Assembly: GCA_036513315.1 (NCBI GenBank)
Contig: DATBZF010000031.1
Location: forward strand, 62,001 to 126,000
Length of the DNA stretch: 64,000 nucleotides
Source of the DNA: Roseiarcus sp036513315
GTDB taxonomy: Bacteria > Pseudomonadota > Alphaproteobacteria > Rhizobiales > Beijerinckiaceae
Reading direction: 5' to 3'
Each line of letters starts with the position of its first letter. The first letter of the stretch is position 1. Positions 52,023 to 62,778 of the stretch are shown piece after piece. The notes under the pieces are model-generated. The model ran no database searches. It was not told where the DNA came from and was given only the letters and a program-made list of their open reading frames with translations. Both the position numbers and the translations under genes were made by a program.

Positions 52023-52245
52023 CTGCGCTATGGTCTGTCGAAAGGGAGGCCTCGGACGCGCGTTGTTCCGCGACGCCTCGCAGCGCGTCCTCAACGCCGC
52101 CGACGCCATCGGCATACGCGGCATCCTCGTGCACGCAATCTCCGAGGAAGCGAAGTCCTTTTATGTCGCGCTTGGCTTTGAACCGTCGTCACTGGAGCCG
52201 ATGACGCTCATGGTCACGCTCGCTGATCTGCGCGGCGCGTTATGA
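52006..52245 (+). pseudogene. Truncated GNAT acetyltransferase (toxin-type), C-terminal fragment
   Basis: 79 codons. The sequence from GLGRALFRDASQRVLNAADA through RGILVHAISEEAKSFYVALG FEPS to LTLMVT-like LMVTLADLRGAL matches the C-terminal half of TacT-like GNAT toxins, which are about 160-175 aa. The N-terminal half is missing and the fragment begins in unrelated sequence directly at an inverted repeat with a TTGACA box. No antitoxin gene is beside it. Most likely the remnant of a toxin-antitoxin pair left by an internal deletion. Confidence 0.65.
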
Positions 52246-52380
52246 GATCGTAACCGGCAGCTTCCCGGCGGACCGCCCCCAACGCCACGACGTCTTGGTT
52301 GCAGGGGCGCAGCCTGTGCTGGAACTATCCTTCCGCGCCGTGAGTTGTCGCGTGCAAACTGTCTCTCAGGGGGGCGGCGT

Positions 52381-53811
52381 TTGGATCAGCGCATTCTCAC
52401 TTCGATCCCGGCTCGCCTCGAGCGCTTGCCATGGGGCGCTTTTCACACGCTTGTCGTCGCCGCCCTTGGAATCACCTGGATTCTCGACGGGCTCGAAGTG
52501 ACCTTGGCGGGTTCGGTGGCGGGCGCATTGAAGGCGAGCCCGGCGCTTACGTTTTCCGACGCGGAAGTCGGGCTCGCCGGCAGCGCCTATCTCTCCGGGG
52601 CCGTCATCGGCGCACTTTTCTTCGGATGGCTGACCGACCGCTTGGGACGAAAAAAGCTCTTCTTCATCACCATCGCCGTTTATCTCACAGCGACCGCGCT
52701 GACCGGCGCGTCCTGGAATGGCTGGAGTTTCTTTCTGTTTCGGTTTTTCACCGGCGCCGGGATCGGCGGCGAATATGCCGCGATCAACTCGACAATCCAG
52801 GAGCTTGTGCCGGCGCGCTATCGCGGCTTCACCGATCTCGTCATCAACGGCAGCTTCTGGATCGGCGCCGCGCTTGGCGCAGTGGTGGCGGTGGCGCTTC
52901 TGAACCCGGCTTTCATCGGCCCGGAGCTAGGCTGGCGGCTGGCCTTTCTGGTCGGCGCCGGGCTCGGCATCGTAGTTTTCGTCATGCGTATGTGGATTCC
53001 CGAGAGCCCACGCTGGCTGGTCATCCACGGGCGCGACGCCGAAGCGGAAGCTGCGGTCGCCGACATCGAGCAGCGGTTTCGCAACGCTGGCGTCACGCTT
53101 GTCGCCGTCGACGCCAATGCCGCGATCGGATTGCGCTCTCGTACGCACACGCCGATTTCGGAGGTGTTGGACACATTGTTCAGAAAATATCGCACGCGCA
53201 CGCTGGTCGGCCTGACGCTGATGGCGGCGCAGGCGTTTTTCTACAATGCGATTTTCTTCACCTATGCGCTGGTGCTCACCAAATTCTATTCGGTGAGCGC
53301 CGATCGCGTCGGCTGGTACATCCTGCCGTTCGCCGCCGGCAATTTCCTGGGACCGTTGGTCCTCGGCCGACTCTTCGACACGATCGGGCGGCGGCGCATG
53401 ATTTGCCTCACCTATGCCATGTCCGGGCTGCTGCTGGTCGGCTGCGGCGCGCTGTTCGAGCAAAACCTGCTGACAGCGTTCACCCAGACGCTGGGCTGGA
53501 TGATTGTCTTCTTCTTCGCCTCGCCCGCCGCCAGCGCCGCCTATCTCACCGTCAGCGAGACGTTCCCGATTGAAATTCGAGCCGTGACGATCGCCATTTT
53601 CTACGCGATCGGCACAGGAATCGGCGGCGTCGCCGCGCCCTTCATTTTCGGCAAGCTGATCGCGAGCGGCTCGCGCGACAGCGTATTCGCAGGCTATGCC
53701 GTCGCGGCCGCCCTAATGCTCTGCGCCGCGCTTGTCGCCGCCCTTTTCGCCGTGCGGGCGGAGCGCAAATCGCTTGAGGAGATCGCGACGCCGCTATCGG
53801 CGGATGCGTGA
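52381..53811 (+). CDS. MFS transporter
   Basis: 476 aa. TTG 52381 is the likely start (GGGGGG just upstream, giving MDQRILTSIPARLERLPWGA); another TTG at 52345 is possible and no ATG fits. Twelve membrane helices with the MFS motifs GWLTDRLGRKKLFFITIAVY and RFFTGAGIGGEYAAINSTIQ (sugar/metabolite-H+ symporter type), and PESPRWLVIHGRDAEAE after helix 6. Substrate unknown. No neighbouring catabolic genes point to one. Confidence 0.88.
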   Translation: MDQRILTSIPARLERLPWGAFHTLVVAALGITWILDGLEVTLAGSVAGALKASPALTFSDAEVGLAGSAYLSGAVIGALFFGWLTDRLGRKKLFFITIAVYLTATALTGASWNGWSFFLFRFFTGAGIGGEYAAINSTIQELVPARYRGFTDLVINGSFWIGAALGAVVAVALLNPAFIGPELGWRLAFLVGAGLGIVVFVMRMWIPESPRWLVIHGRDAEAEAAVADIEQRFRNAGVTLVAVDANAAIGLRSRTHTPISEVLDTLFRKYRTRTLVGLTLMAAQAFFYNAIFFTYALVLTKFYSVSADRVGWYILPFAAGNFLGPLVLGRLFDTIGRRRMICLTYAMSGLLLVGCGALFEQNLLTAFTQTLGWMIVFFFASPAASAAYLTVSETFPIEIRAVTIAIFYAIGTGIGGVAAPFIFGKLIASGSRDSVFAGYAVAAALMLCAALVAALFAVRAERKSLEEIATPLSADA

Positions 53812-54480
53812 TTGGGGTTAAGTCGCCGCGACAGCGCGGCGTTCTGACGCTGTCGTCGGGCGCGTTGATCGCCAGCGCGATATTCGATGCGGCGGTAAGG
53901 CGCGGCCCAGCAGCAAATCGGATTGCGGTACGAGCCGCGGCTGAAGCGTCGTAGAACCGTCAAGCGTCGATCGGTCCAAAATCCTGCGTGGCGGGACGCG
54001 CCGGCGGAATATCTGGAGGCGCGCGGGGGTTCATTTGTTGCGAATTTTTATGGAAGATGCTTCGCTCTCGTTGAGAGGCCAGTCATCATGCCTGGGGCGA
54101 TATTCGCTATGATCGGCGCCGGCGCCATTCCTTCCGTCGCCCGCGCAAGGATTCAAGGTGGACGAGCTTTTCCACGGTGCGACGCTTTGTCGCATGGGGA
54201 AGCCGGTAGATTTTGCCGTTTCCCGATGCGCTGACCGATATTATAATTCGATTTTGTGAATAGGAATCGTGCGCGCAAACGTTTACTGATTGATTGGTGA
54301 GATGAGGTTCCCTTATTGCCAACTGGGCGTTGCGTATCGCCCCACTCTCTGACACAGGGGAGGCGTCGCGCGAATGGCTTTGCTAAGGGAAGAAACGACT
54401 GTCGCAATGGAGGCTTGTTCTCCTTTGCGCGATTTGAGAACTATTTTCGGCGCCGATTAACCCCACGCAGTGTTTGCTTC
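53812..54480. other. Gene-poor stretch
   Basis: 669 bp without a convincing gene. Frames on both strands are Arg/Cys-rich or short. Base composition falls toward AT around 54230-54310. It may be decayed sequence next to the GNAT fragment and the MFS gene; I see no repeat or RNA in it. Confidence 0.5.
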
Positions 54481-54840
54481 ATGCTGATCAAGGCAGATTC
54501 GACCGACAGCTTGGTTAACAACGAAATAAGCAAGCTAGCCGATCAACTGGCCCAGCATTCCCAGCGGGGCGCTGGCGCGCATTTGTTGCCGGAAGCGGTC
54601 GATCTCGCTCTGGCCGCCCTTAGAGCTTATGCCGATATGTTGGGGCCGCCGAAAATCAAACGGACACCGCGGATGTTCCAGGTCGAGGCGATGGATAGCC
54701 GAGGCTGGCCTCAGGAAGTTCTGGCGGTCGTCAGCGACCCGCTTATCGCACAAGCGGCGTTCGAGGAGGCCGTCAGACGCCATCCGGATCGCAAGATCAG
54801 GCTGAGGCGAGGCACGAGTCGGGTTGCCGAATCGGCATAG
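54481..54840 (+). CDS. Small unknown cytoplasmic protein
   Basis: 119 aa from ATG 54481. A helical N-terminus (NNEISKLADQLAQHSQRGAG, EAVDLALAALRAYADMLG) is followed by a basic mixed region (MFQVEAMDSRGWPQEVLAVV, AAFEEAVRRHPDRKIRLRRG). No signal peptide or membrane helix. I recognise no family. It is convergent with the exonuclease gene, 40 bp away. Confidence 0.6.
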   Translation: MLIKADSTDSLVNNEISKLADQLAQHSQRGAGAHLLPEAVDLALAALRAYADMLGPPKIKRTPRMFQVEAMDSRGWPQEVLAVVSDPLIAQAAFEEAVRRHPDRKIRLRRGTSRVAESA

Positions 54841-54880
54841 CCGCCGCGCCTGCCGAAACGGCGCGGCGCGGTGGTCGGCG

Positions 54881-55687
54881 CTACAGCGCCAATTCCACTT
54901 TGACCGGCGCATGGTCTGACGTGCGCTCCCAACCGCGCGCCTCGCCAAGCACTTCCATGGCGCGCACGTCCTCGCCGAGCTTGGCGCTGACCCAGACATG
55001 GTCGAGCCGACGCCCCTTATTGGCGAGCGCCCAATCGGGCGAGCGATAGCTCCACCAAGTGTAAAGCTTCTGGCTATCAGGCACGAATTTGCGCAAGGCG
55101 TCGACCCATTCGCCCGCCTTCTGAACCGCCTTGAGCTTTTCGACCTCGATCGGCGTGTGGCTGACGACCGAGATCAGCGCCTTATGACTCCAGACATCAT
55201 GTTCGAGCGGCGCGATATTGAGGTCGCCCACGAGGATTGCGCGCCCGGCGGCGATTTTGTCGTCGCGCATCCAGGCCTCCATTTCGTCGAGGAAGGCGAG
55301 TTTATGTGCGAACTTGTCATTGACCGCCGGGTCCGGTTCATCGCCGCCGGCGGGCACATAAAAATTATGGACATCGAGGCCCGCGGCCTCGCCGCCCAGC
55401 GTCACATGCATATGGCGCGAATCGCCTTTGCCGCAGAACTCCCGCTTGGCGCTGGAATGGATGGGAAGGCGCGAGACGATGGCGACGCCGTGGTAGCCCT
55501 TCTGGCCATTGATCGCGATGTGCTCATAGCCAAGCCTGTGAAACTCGGACGTGGGAAACTCGGCGTCGCGGCATTTGGTCTCCTGCAGACACAAAACATC
55601 CGGCTGCTGTTCCCTTAGGTAGCGCGCGACGAGCCCGATGCGCAGCCGCACCGAGTTGATGTTCCACGTCGAGATGGTGAAGCGCAC
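54881..55687 (-). CDS. xthA: Exodeoxyribonuclease III
   Basis: 268 aa from GTG 55687 (AGG upstream), which gives the canonical start MRFTISTWNINSVRLRIG; the frame extends to a TTG at 55747. Endonuclease/exonuclease/phosphatase fold with Glu in LCLQETKC, the GDLNIAPLEHDVW metal site, DHVWVS and the catalytic SDHAPV near the C-terminus. It is an AP endonuclease and 3'-5' exonuclease in base-excision repair. Length is normal for the family. Confidence 0.93.
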   Translation of the reverse strand: MRFTISTWNINSVRLRIGLVARYLREQQPDVLCLQETKCRDAEFPTSEFHRLGYEHIAINGQKGYHGVAIVSRLPIHSSAKREFCGKGDSRHMHVTLGGEAAGLDVHNFYVPAGGDEPDPAVNDKFAHKLAFLDEMEAWMRDDKIAAGRAILVGDLNIAPLEHDVWSHKALISVVSHTPIEVEKLKAVQKAGEWVDALRKFVPDSQKLYTWWSYRSPDWALANKGRRLDHVWVSAKLGEDVRAMEVLGEARGWERTSDHAPVKVELAL

Positions 55688-55849
55688 GGGAAGCCTGCCT
55701 GTCGTCGCGAGAGGGGCGGACAATGGCGGCTTCGGGTGGCGTTGCAAAGGCGCGCGCTGACTTGCCCACAGGCGATGCGCGGTTCCCGGCGTCGACGTCC
55801 TTGCCGCCAGCTTCCGGCGGCCAGATCCATCGCCCGCAAATAGGTCAAC

Positions 55850-55863
55850 ATTACGGCCGTAAT
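55850..55863. promoter_or_regulatory. AT-rich palindrome ATTACGGCCGTAAT
   Basis: A perfect 14-bp palindrome in the 203-bp gap between lolA and xthA, in an AT-rich patch (55845-55890), about 165 bp upstream of the xthA start. Its half-site ATTACG is the same as in the dyad at 52002-52022. It looks like a dimeric regulator site; the regulator is unknown. Confidence 0.35.
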
Positions 55864-55890
55864 ATTGGGTATCTTATTGTAATATAGACA

Positions 55891-56604
55891 TTATTTTTTT
55901 TGCCCGATCATCCGCTGTTCGTCGATCTTGAACAAGGATTCATCGGGACGGGCGGTGAGATCGAGATTGAACAGCGTCACTACCGTGTCAAAGCCCTGGG
56001 CGTCGTGGACCGTCCACTGTTTGAGCGCAAAAGTCGTGGGGTCGAACAGCAAATCGATTTGCGCCGAGCCGCCTAGCGTCGCCTTGTCCTCGATCAGGAT
56101 CGACACGTCATTGTCATTCGTCTCGACGCGCAAAACCTGGGTGTCCTTGGCCAGATCGATATGATCGGCGAGCAGGAATTTCAGCGGCGTCTGGTTGATA
56201 AAATAAAGATCCTGCGTATCCATCTTCTGGTCGCGCACGGCGACGCTGCGCCCGTCGGCGACGATGTCCAGCTTGTCGGGCGGCGCGAACTGGAAGCGCA
56301 TGCGGCCAGGCCGCTCGATCGTGAGCTTGCCCTCCGAGCGATGATGGTCGGGGCCGATCTGAACGAAATCGGCGGTCAGGACTTGCGCGCTTTCGAGCCA
56401 GGCGTTAGCGCGGCGCACGGCTTCGGCGGCGCTTATCGCCTGTTTGGGCCCTGACTTGGCGTCCTTGGCCGGCTTGGCGGCCGGCGCCGCATTGGTCGCC
56501 TGTTCGGCGGGATGCAGATCAACCGGGGCATCCTCTCCAAAAGCGAACCCGCTGAGGCCAATCAGCGCCAGCGCCGGCAAAACGATCAACCGTGAAATCG
56601 ACAT
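55891..56604 (-). CDS. lolA: Outer-membrane lipoprotein carrier protein LolA
   Basis: 237 aa. ATG 56604 has AAGGAG 5 nt upstream; earlier in-frame starts are not needed. A signal peptide (about 1-23) and an Ala/Lys-rich linker (to about 58) precede a LolA fold (RRANAWLESAQVLTADFVQI, GKLTIERPGRMRFQFAPPDK, NDNDVSILIEDKATLGGSAQ). It carries lipoproteins across the periplasm. Directly downstream of ftsK on the same strand. Confidence 0.87.
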   Translation of the reverse strand: MSISRLIVLPALALIGLSGFAFGEDAPVDLHPAEQATNAAPAAKPAKDAKSGPKQAISAAEAVRRANAWLESAQVLTADFVQIGPDHHRSEGKLTIERPGRMRFQFAPPDKLDIVADGRSVAVRDQKMDTQDLYFINQTPLKFLLADHIDLAKDTQVLRVETNDNDVSILIEDKATLGGSAQIDLLFDPTTFALKQWTVHDAQGFDTVVTLFNLDLTARPDESLFKIDEQRMIGQKK

Positions 56605-56732
56605 CAGGGCTCCTTCGCCGGCTTTCATCAGGCGCGCCGGCCGCATCGCGCGCTGCTCTAGGGAGTCGATATGGCGTTAATGGGACGCCTGGAACGCTAT
56701 TATACATGCGAGAGAGTAAAACCTCTCCCGCC

Positions 56733-59327
<2,595 letters not shown>

Positions 59328-59633
59328 GGCTTCGTCCGCACTCGACCGGGTCCGATCGCGGCGCCGGGCGCCGGTCCCGCGGCAAATTAGGCCCGCCGAG
59401 TTAATGCCGGCCTAACCTTAATGGGGATGCGGAGTCGTTTGCCCTGCTTGCCGCGATGCGCCGGCCGCAAAAAAAGACGCCCTCGCGAGAGGGCGCCGAG
59501 TTGGGGAGGAAGGAGAAAACTTACGACGGGCGTTCGTCTTAATCTTGTAGGTTCGCGCCGTGAATTGTCTGACTGAGCGTATTGACCTTCCAGGGACGGC
59601 GCCTTGCGTCGCCGCCCCCGCTTGGCGGCTCTT
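59328..59633. other. Intergenic region amtB-ftsK
   Basis: 306 bp containing the amtB terminator (59469-59497) and presumably the ftsK promoter nearer 59330-59460, which I could not identify. No coding frame. Confidence 0.5.
59469..59497 (-). terminator. Rho-independent terminator after amtB
   Basis: On the minus strand GCGCCCTC, loop TCGC, GAGGGCGT then seven T. It lies about 140 bp beyond the amtB stop and upstream of ftsK, so it separates glnK-amtB from ftsK. Confidence 0.8.
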
Positions 59634-61163
59634 TTACTGCACGATCTCTCCGTGCAGAGCGAGATCGAGCCCGTCGCGTTCGATTTCATCGCTCACGCGC
59701 AGACCGATCGTCATGTCGATCAGTTTGAGAATGATCAGCGAGACGATCGCGTCATAGACGACGACGGTGCCGACGCCGATCAACTGATTGACGACCTGTC
59801 CCGCATTGCCTTCGATCAGGCCAGGCGTGCCGCCATATTCGTTGATGGCGAAGACGCCGGTCAGGATCGCGCCGATCGCGCCGCCGATGCCGTGGACGCC
59901 GAAGCAATCGAGCGAGTCGTCATAGCCGAAGGCGTGCTTGAGAGACGTCGCGCCGAGATAGCAGCCGACGCCGCAGGCGACGCCGATCGCCATCGACCCG
60001 ATCGGGCCGACGAAGCCGGACGCCGGCGTGATCGCGACGAGACCCGCCACCGCGCCTGAGCAGATGCCGACGACGGTCGGCTTGCCGCGATGGATCCATT
60101 CGACGAACATCCAGGTCAGCGCCGCCACGGCGGTCGCGACCTGCGTGACCGTCATCGCCATACCCGCCTGCACGCCCGCGCTCACCGCCGAACCTGCGTT
60201 GAACCCGAACCAGCCAACCCACAGAAGAGAGGCGCCGATGAACGTCAGGACCATATTATGGGCCGGACCGCTGTCGCGACGCTTGCCGAGCATGAGGGCG
60301 CACATCAAGCCGGCGACGCCCGCGTCGACATGCACCACCGTGCCGCCGGCGAAGTCGAGAACCTTGACCAGCGCCTTGTCATTGGTCGAGTTGAAGATGC
60401 CGTCCGGCCCCCACAGCCAATGGGCGACGGGCGAGTAGACGAAGATCGCCCACAGTCCCATGAACCACAGCATCGCGGAGAACTTCATGCGTTCTGCGAA
60501 TGCGCCCGCGATCAGCGCCGGAGTGATGATCGCAAAGGTCATCTGGAAGCACATATAGACGGTCTCGGGGATGGTCGGCGCCAGCGAGTTTGGATTGCCG
60601 ATGCCGCCATTGTTGATATCGCTCAACATCCCTTGCAGGAATGCGCGACTGAGACCGCCGACAAATGGCGTGCCGCCTGTGAACGACAGGCTGTAGGTGA
60701 CGATCGCATAGAGGACCGTGATGAGACAGGTGACGGCGAAGCTCGTCATCACTGTGTCGCCGACGTTCTTTTTGCGCACCATGCCGCCATAGAACAACCC
60801 AAGGCCGGGAATGGTCATCATCAGAACGAGAGCCACCGACGTCAGCATCCAGGCGGTGTCGCCGCCGCTCGGCGTGCAATTCGTGAGCACCGCGGGGACA
60901 GCGGCGACGGCGGCGAATTTATCGGTCTCAGCGACAGCCGCGACAGCGCCGGCGCAAGCTGGCGTCGCCGGAGGAGCGGGCTTGGCGGCGGCCGGAGCAG
61001 CGGCCGCGGGAGCAGCGGCAGCGGGAGCCGCGGCGGCCGGAGCAGCGGCGGCGGGGGCGGCCGGCGCGTCGTCAGCCCGCGAGGGGCTTACCCCCGAAAA
61101 GCCGATCAGCGCGGCGATAGCCAGCGCTGGCGCGAGGCCAGTAAAAAACCGAGACAGTTTCAT
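59634..61163 (-). CDS. amtB: Ammonium transporter AmtB
   Basis: 509 aa from ATG 61163 (GGAG upstream). A signal peptide (about 1-30) and an Ala/Pro repeat (33-66) precede an extra-cytoplasmic segment with two Cys, then eleven membrane helices. Pore residues are in DFAGGTVVHVDAGVAGLMCA and CFGVHGIGGAIGAI, whose His residues match the twin-His pair. It conducts ammonium and is blocked by GlnK, encoded 36 bp upstream. The repeat-containing N-terminus is longer than in E. coli AmtB. Confidence 0.95.
   Translation of the reverse strand: MKLSRFFTGLAPALAIAALIGFSGVSPSRADDAPAAPAAAAPAAAAPAAAAPAAAAPAAAKPAPPATPACAGAVAAVAETDKFAAVAAVPAVLTNCTPSGGDTAWMLTSVALVLMMTIPGLGLFYGGMVRKKNVGDTVMTSFAVTCLITVLYAIVTYSLSFTGGTPFVGGLSRAFLQGMLSDINNGGIGNPNSLAPTIPETVYMCFQMTFAIITPALIAGAFAERMKFSAMLWFMGLWAIFVYSPVAHWLWGPDGIFNSTNDKALVKVLDFAGGTVVHVDAGVAGLMCALMLGKRRDSGPAHNMVLTFIGASLLWVGWFGFNAGSAVSAGVQAGMAMTVTQVATAVAALTWMFVEWIHRGKPTVVGICSGAVAGLVAITPASGFVGPIGSMAIGVACGVGCYLGATSLKHAFGYDDSLDCFGVHGIGGAIGAILTGVFAINEYGGTPGLIEGNAGQVVNQLIGVGTVVVYDAIVSLIILKLIDMTIGLRVSDEIERDGLDLALHGEIVQ
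60966..61067 (-). repeat. Ala/Pro tandem repeat in amtB
   Basis: Codons 33-66 of amtB encode tandem AAAAP units with a 15-bp DNA period. It lies between signal peptide and transporter domain and is likely to vary in copy number by slippage. Confidence 0.6.
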
Positions 61164-61199
61164 TTGAGGGAACTCCAATGGAAATGAGAATGGGTCGCC

Positions 61200-61538
61200 T
61201 CAAAGGGCGTCTGAATCTTTTTCGCCGGTGCGGATGCGGACCGCCGAGTCGATGCCGTAGACGAAAATCTTGCCGTCGCCGATCTGGCCGGTGCGCGCCG
61301 CCGCTGTGATCGCCTCGATCACCTGATCGACAAGATTGGCGTTGACCGCGACTTCGATTTTCAATTTGGGCAGAAAGCTCACGGCATATTCCGCACCCCG
61401 ATAAATCTCGGTATGGCCCTTCTGCCTGCCGTAGCCTTTGACCTCGGTCACCGTCAGGCCGTGCACGCCGATAGAGGTGAGCGCGTCACGCACCTCCTCG
61501 AGCTTGAACGGCTTAATGACTGCCATTACTATTTTCAT
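61200..61538 (-). CDS. glnK: Nitrogen regulatory protein P-II, GlnK
   Basis: 112 aa from ATG 61538 (GAGG 5 nt upstream); ATG 61547 would add three residues. With this start the T-loop uridylylation Tyr is exactly Tyr51 (GHTEIYRGAEY), and the C-terminal signature GKIFVYGIDSAVRIRTGE is intact. The trimer senses 2-oxoglutarate and ATP/ADP and plugs AmtB. It is encoded upstream of amtB, behind a sigma-54-type promoter. Confidence 0.96.
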   Translation of the reverse strand: MKIVMAVIKPFKLEEVRDALTSIGVHGLTVTEVKGYGRQKGHTEIYRGAEYAVSFLPKLKIEVAVNANLVDQVIEAITAAARTGQIGDGKIFVYGIDSAVRIRTGEKDSDAL

Positions 61539-61645
61539 GTGCCTCATCCCAGCTTGGCGGGTCCCCGGGGCTCGGCGAACGAACAGCCCCCATCTCCGCG
61601 CGGTGTCGGCTGGGCGCGCAAAGTCGCCCCGCTCAAAGCTTTCTT

Positions 61646-61661
61646 AACAAGCCTCGTGCCA
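61646..61661 (-). promoter_or_regulatory. Sigma-54 promoter of glnK-amtB
   Basis: On the minus strand TGGCACGAGGCTTGTT matches the -24/-12 consensus TGGCACG-N4-TTGCW with a single C-to-T change at -12. It lies about 108 bp upstream of the glnK ATG. NtrC-dependent sigma-54 control of glnK-amtB is the norm. I did not find a clear NtrC site upstream. Confidence 0.7.
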
Positions 61662-61786
61662 AGCGGGTTCCTGCGGAACAACCCAATGAAATGTCAGGAT
61701 ATTTTTCGGAAAAGGGCGGGGCTGACAGTTTTCATCCGACCAGCCTGCCTGTCATGTTGATTAAAATATAGGCGCCCAGAAACTAG

Positions 61787-62662
61787 TCACGTATTGTCGC
61801 GCCGTCGCCGGATCAACCCTTCCTGGGCGACGCTCGCCACCAGGGCGCCCGAGCGCGAGTAAAGCAGACCGCGCGTAAGGCCGCGCGATCCGCCGCTGTT
61901 GGGACTATCCTGCGCATAGAGCAACCATTCGTCGGCGCGGCAAGGGCGATGGAACCACAAGGCGTGGTCCAGGCTGGCGACCTGAAACTCGGGGTCCGAC
62001 ACCGAAAATCCGTGGGCGACAAGCGCGGTGTCGATCAGCGTCATATCCGACAGAAAGGCCAGCGCGGCGCGGTGGATCGCCGGGTCGTCGGGTAGGCGTC
62101 CGGCGATACGGATCCACGAGGATTGCCGGGGCTCTCGCGGCACGCCCCGCGCGCCTGGCGCATAGCGCGACAGATCGATCGGGCGGATCTCGATCGGACG
62201 GATGCGATCGAAAAAGGCCTGCAGCCGCTGCTGCGCTTTTTCTCCGGCGAAGCGCAGCAGATCGATTGGGTCGGCGAGCGTGTCGGGATCGGGCGCCGAG
62301 GGCATCGGCAGGGAATGTTCGACGCCTTGTTCCTCGACCTGAAAAGAAGCCGACAGTGAGAAGATCGCTTTGCCGTGCTGGATGGCGTTGACCCGGCGCG
62401 TGGTGAAACTCTTGCCATCGCGGATGCGGTCGACTTCGAAAACGATCGGCGCGAGCGGATCGCCCGGCAACATGAAATAGCCGTGCAGCGAATGGGGCGC
62501 GCGGCCATCGACGGTGCGCGAGGCGGCGACCAGCGCCTGGGCGATCACCTGGCCGCCAAACACCCGCTTCCAGCTATTTTGCGGCGAGTTTCCACGAAAT
62601 ATGTCGACCTCGATCGTTTCAAGATCGAGACGTGCGACGAGATCGACGGCGGTGGCGAGCAT
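61787..62662 (-). CDS. tesB: Acyl-CoA thioesterase II (TesB)
   Basis: 291 aa. ATG 62662 has GAGG 6 nt upstream; ATG 62668 is also possible and the frame stays open to 62782. Double hotdog fold: GNSPQNSWKRVFGGQVIAQA LVAA, HSLHGYFMLPGDPLAPIVFE and the C-terminal ASLDHALWFHRPCRADEWLL YAQDSPNSGGSRGLTRG. It hydrolyses medium to long acyl-CoA. It lies upstream of glnK, with a 248-bp gap. Confidence 0.92.
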   Translation of the reverse strand: MLATAVDLVARLDLETIEVDIFRGNSPQNSWKRVFGGQVIAQALVAASRTVDGRAPHSLHGYFMLPGDPLAPIVFEVDRIRDGKSFTTRRVNAIQHGKAIFSLSASFQVEEQGVEHSLPMPSAPDPDTLADPIDLLRFAGEKAQQRLQAFFDRIRPIEIRPIDLSRYAPGARGVPREPRQSSWIRIAGRLPDDPAIHRAALAFLSDMTLIDTALVAHGFSVSDPEFQVASLDHALWFHRPCRADEWLLYAQDSPNSGGSRGLTRGLLYSRSGALVASVAQEGLIRRRRDNT

Positions 62663-62778
62663 GCTCATCCTCGGAATGGTTCTTGCGCCAACGTGAGCGT
62701 CTATCGCGTCCAGCGTCAAGAGCGGGGGAGCGTTGATCGACGAAGCGGCCGCCGCGCAACCGGACGCGGCGCGCCGCG

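Noticed and set aside
53923..54234. 103-aa plus-strand frame
   Set aside because: Arg-rich start, no ribosome-binding site, no recognisable motif; treated as non-coding.
61662..61786. NtrC enhancer upstream of glnK
   Set aside because: No dyad close to the GCAC...GTGC consensus was visible.
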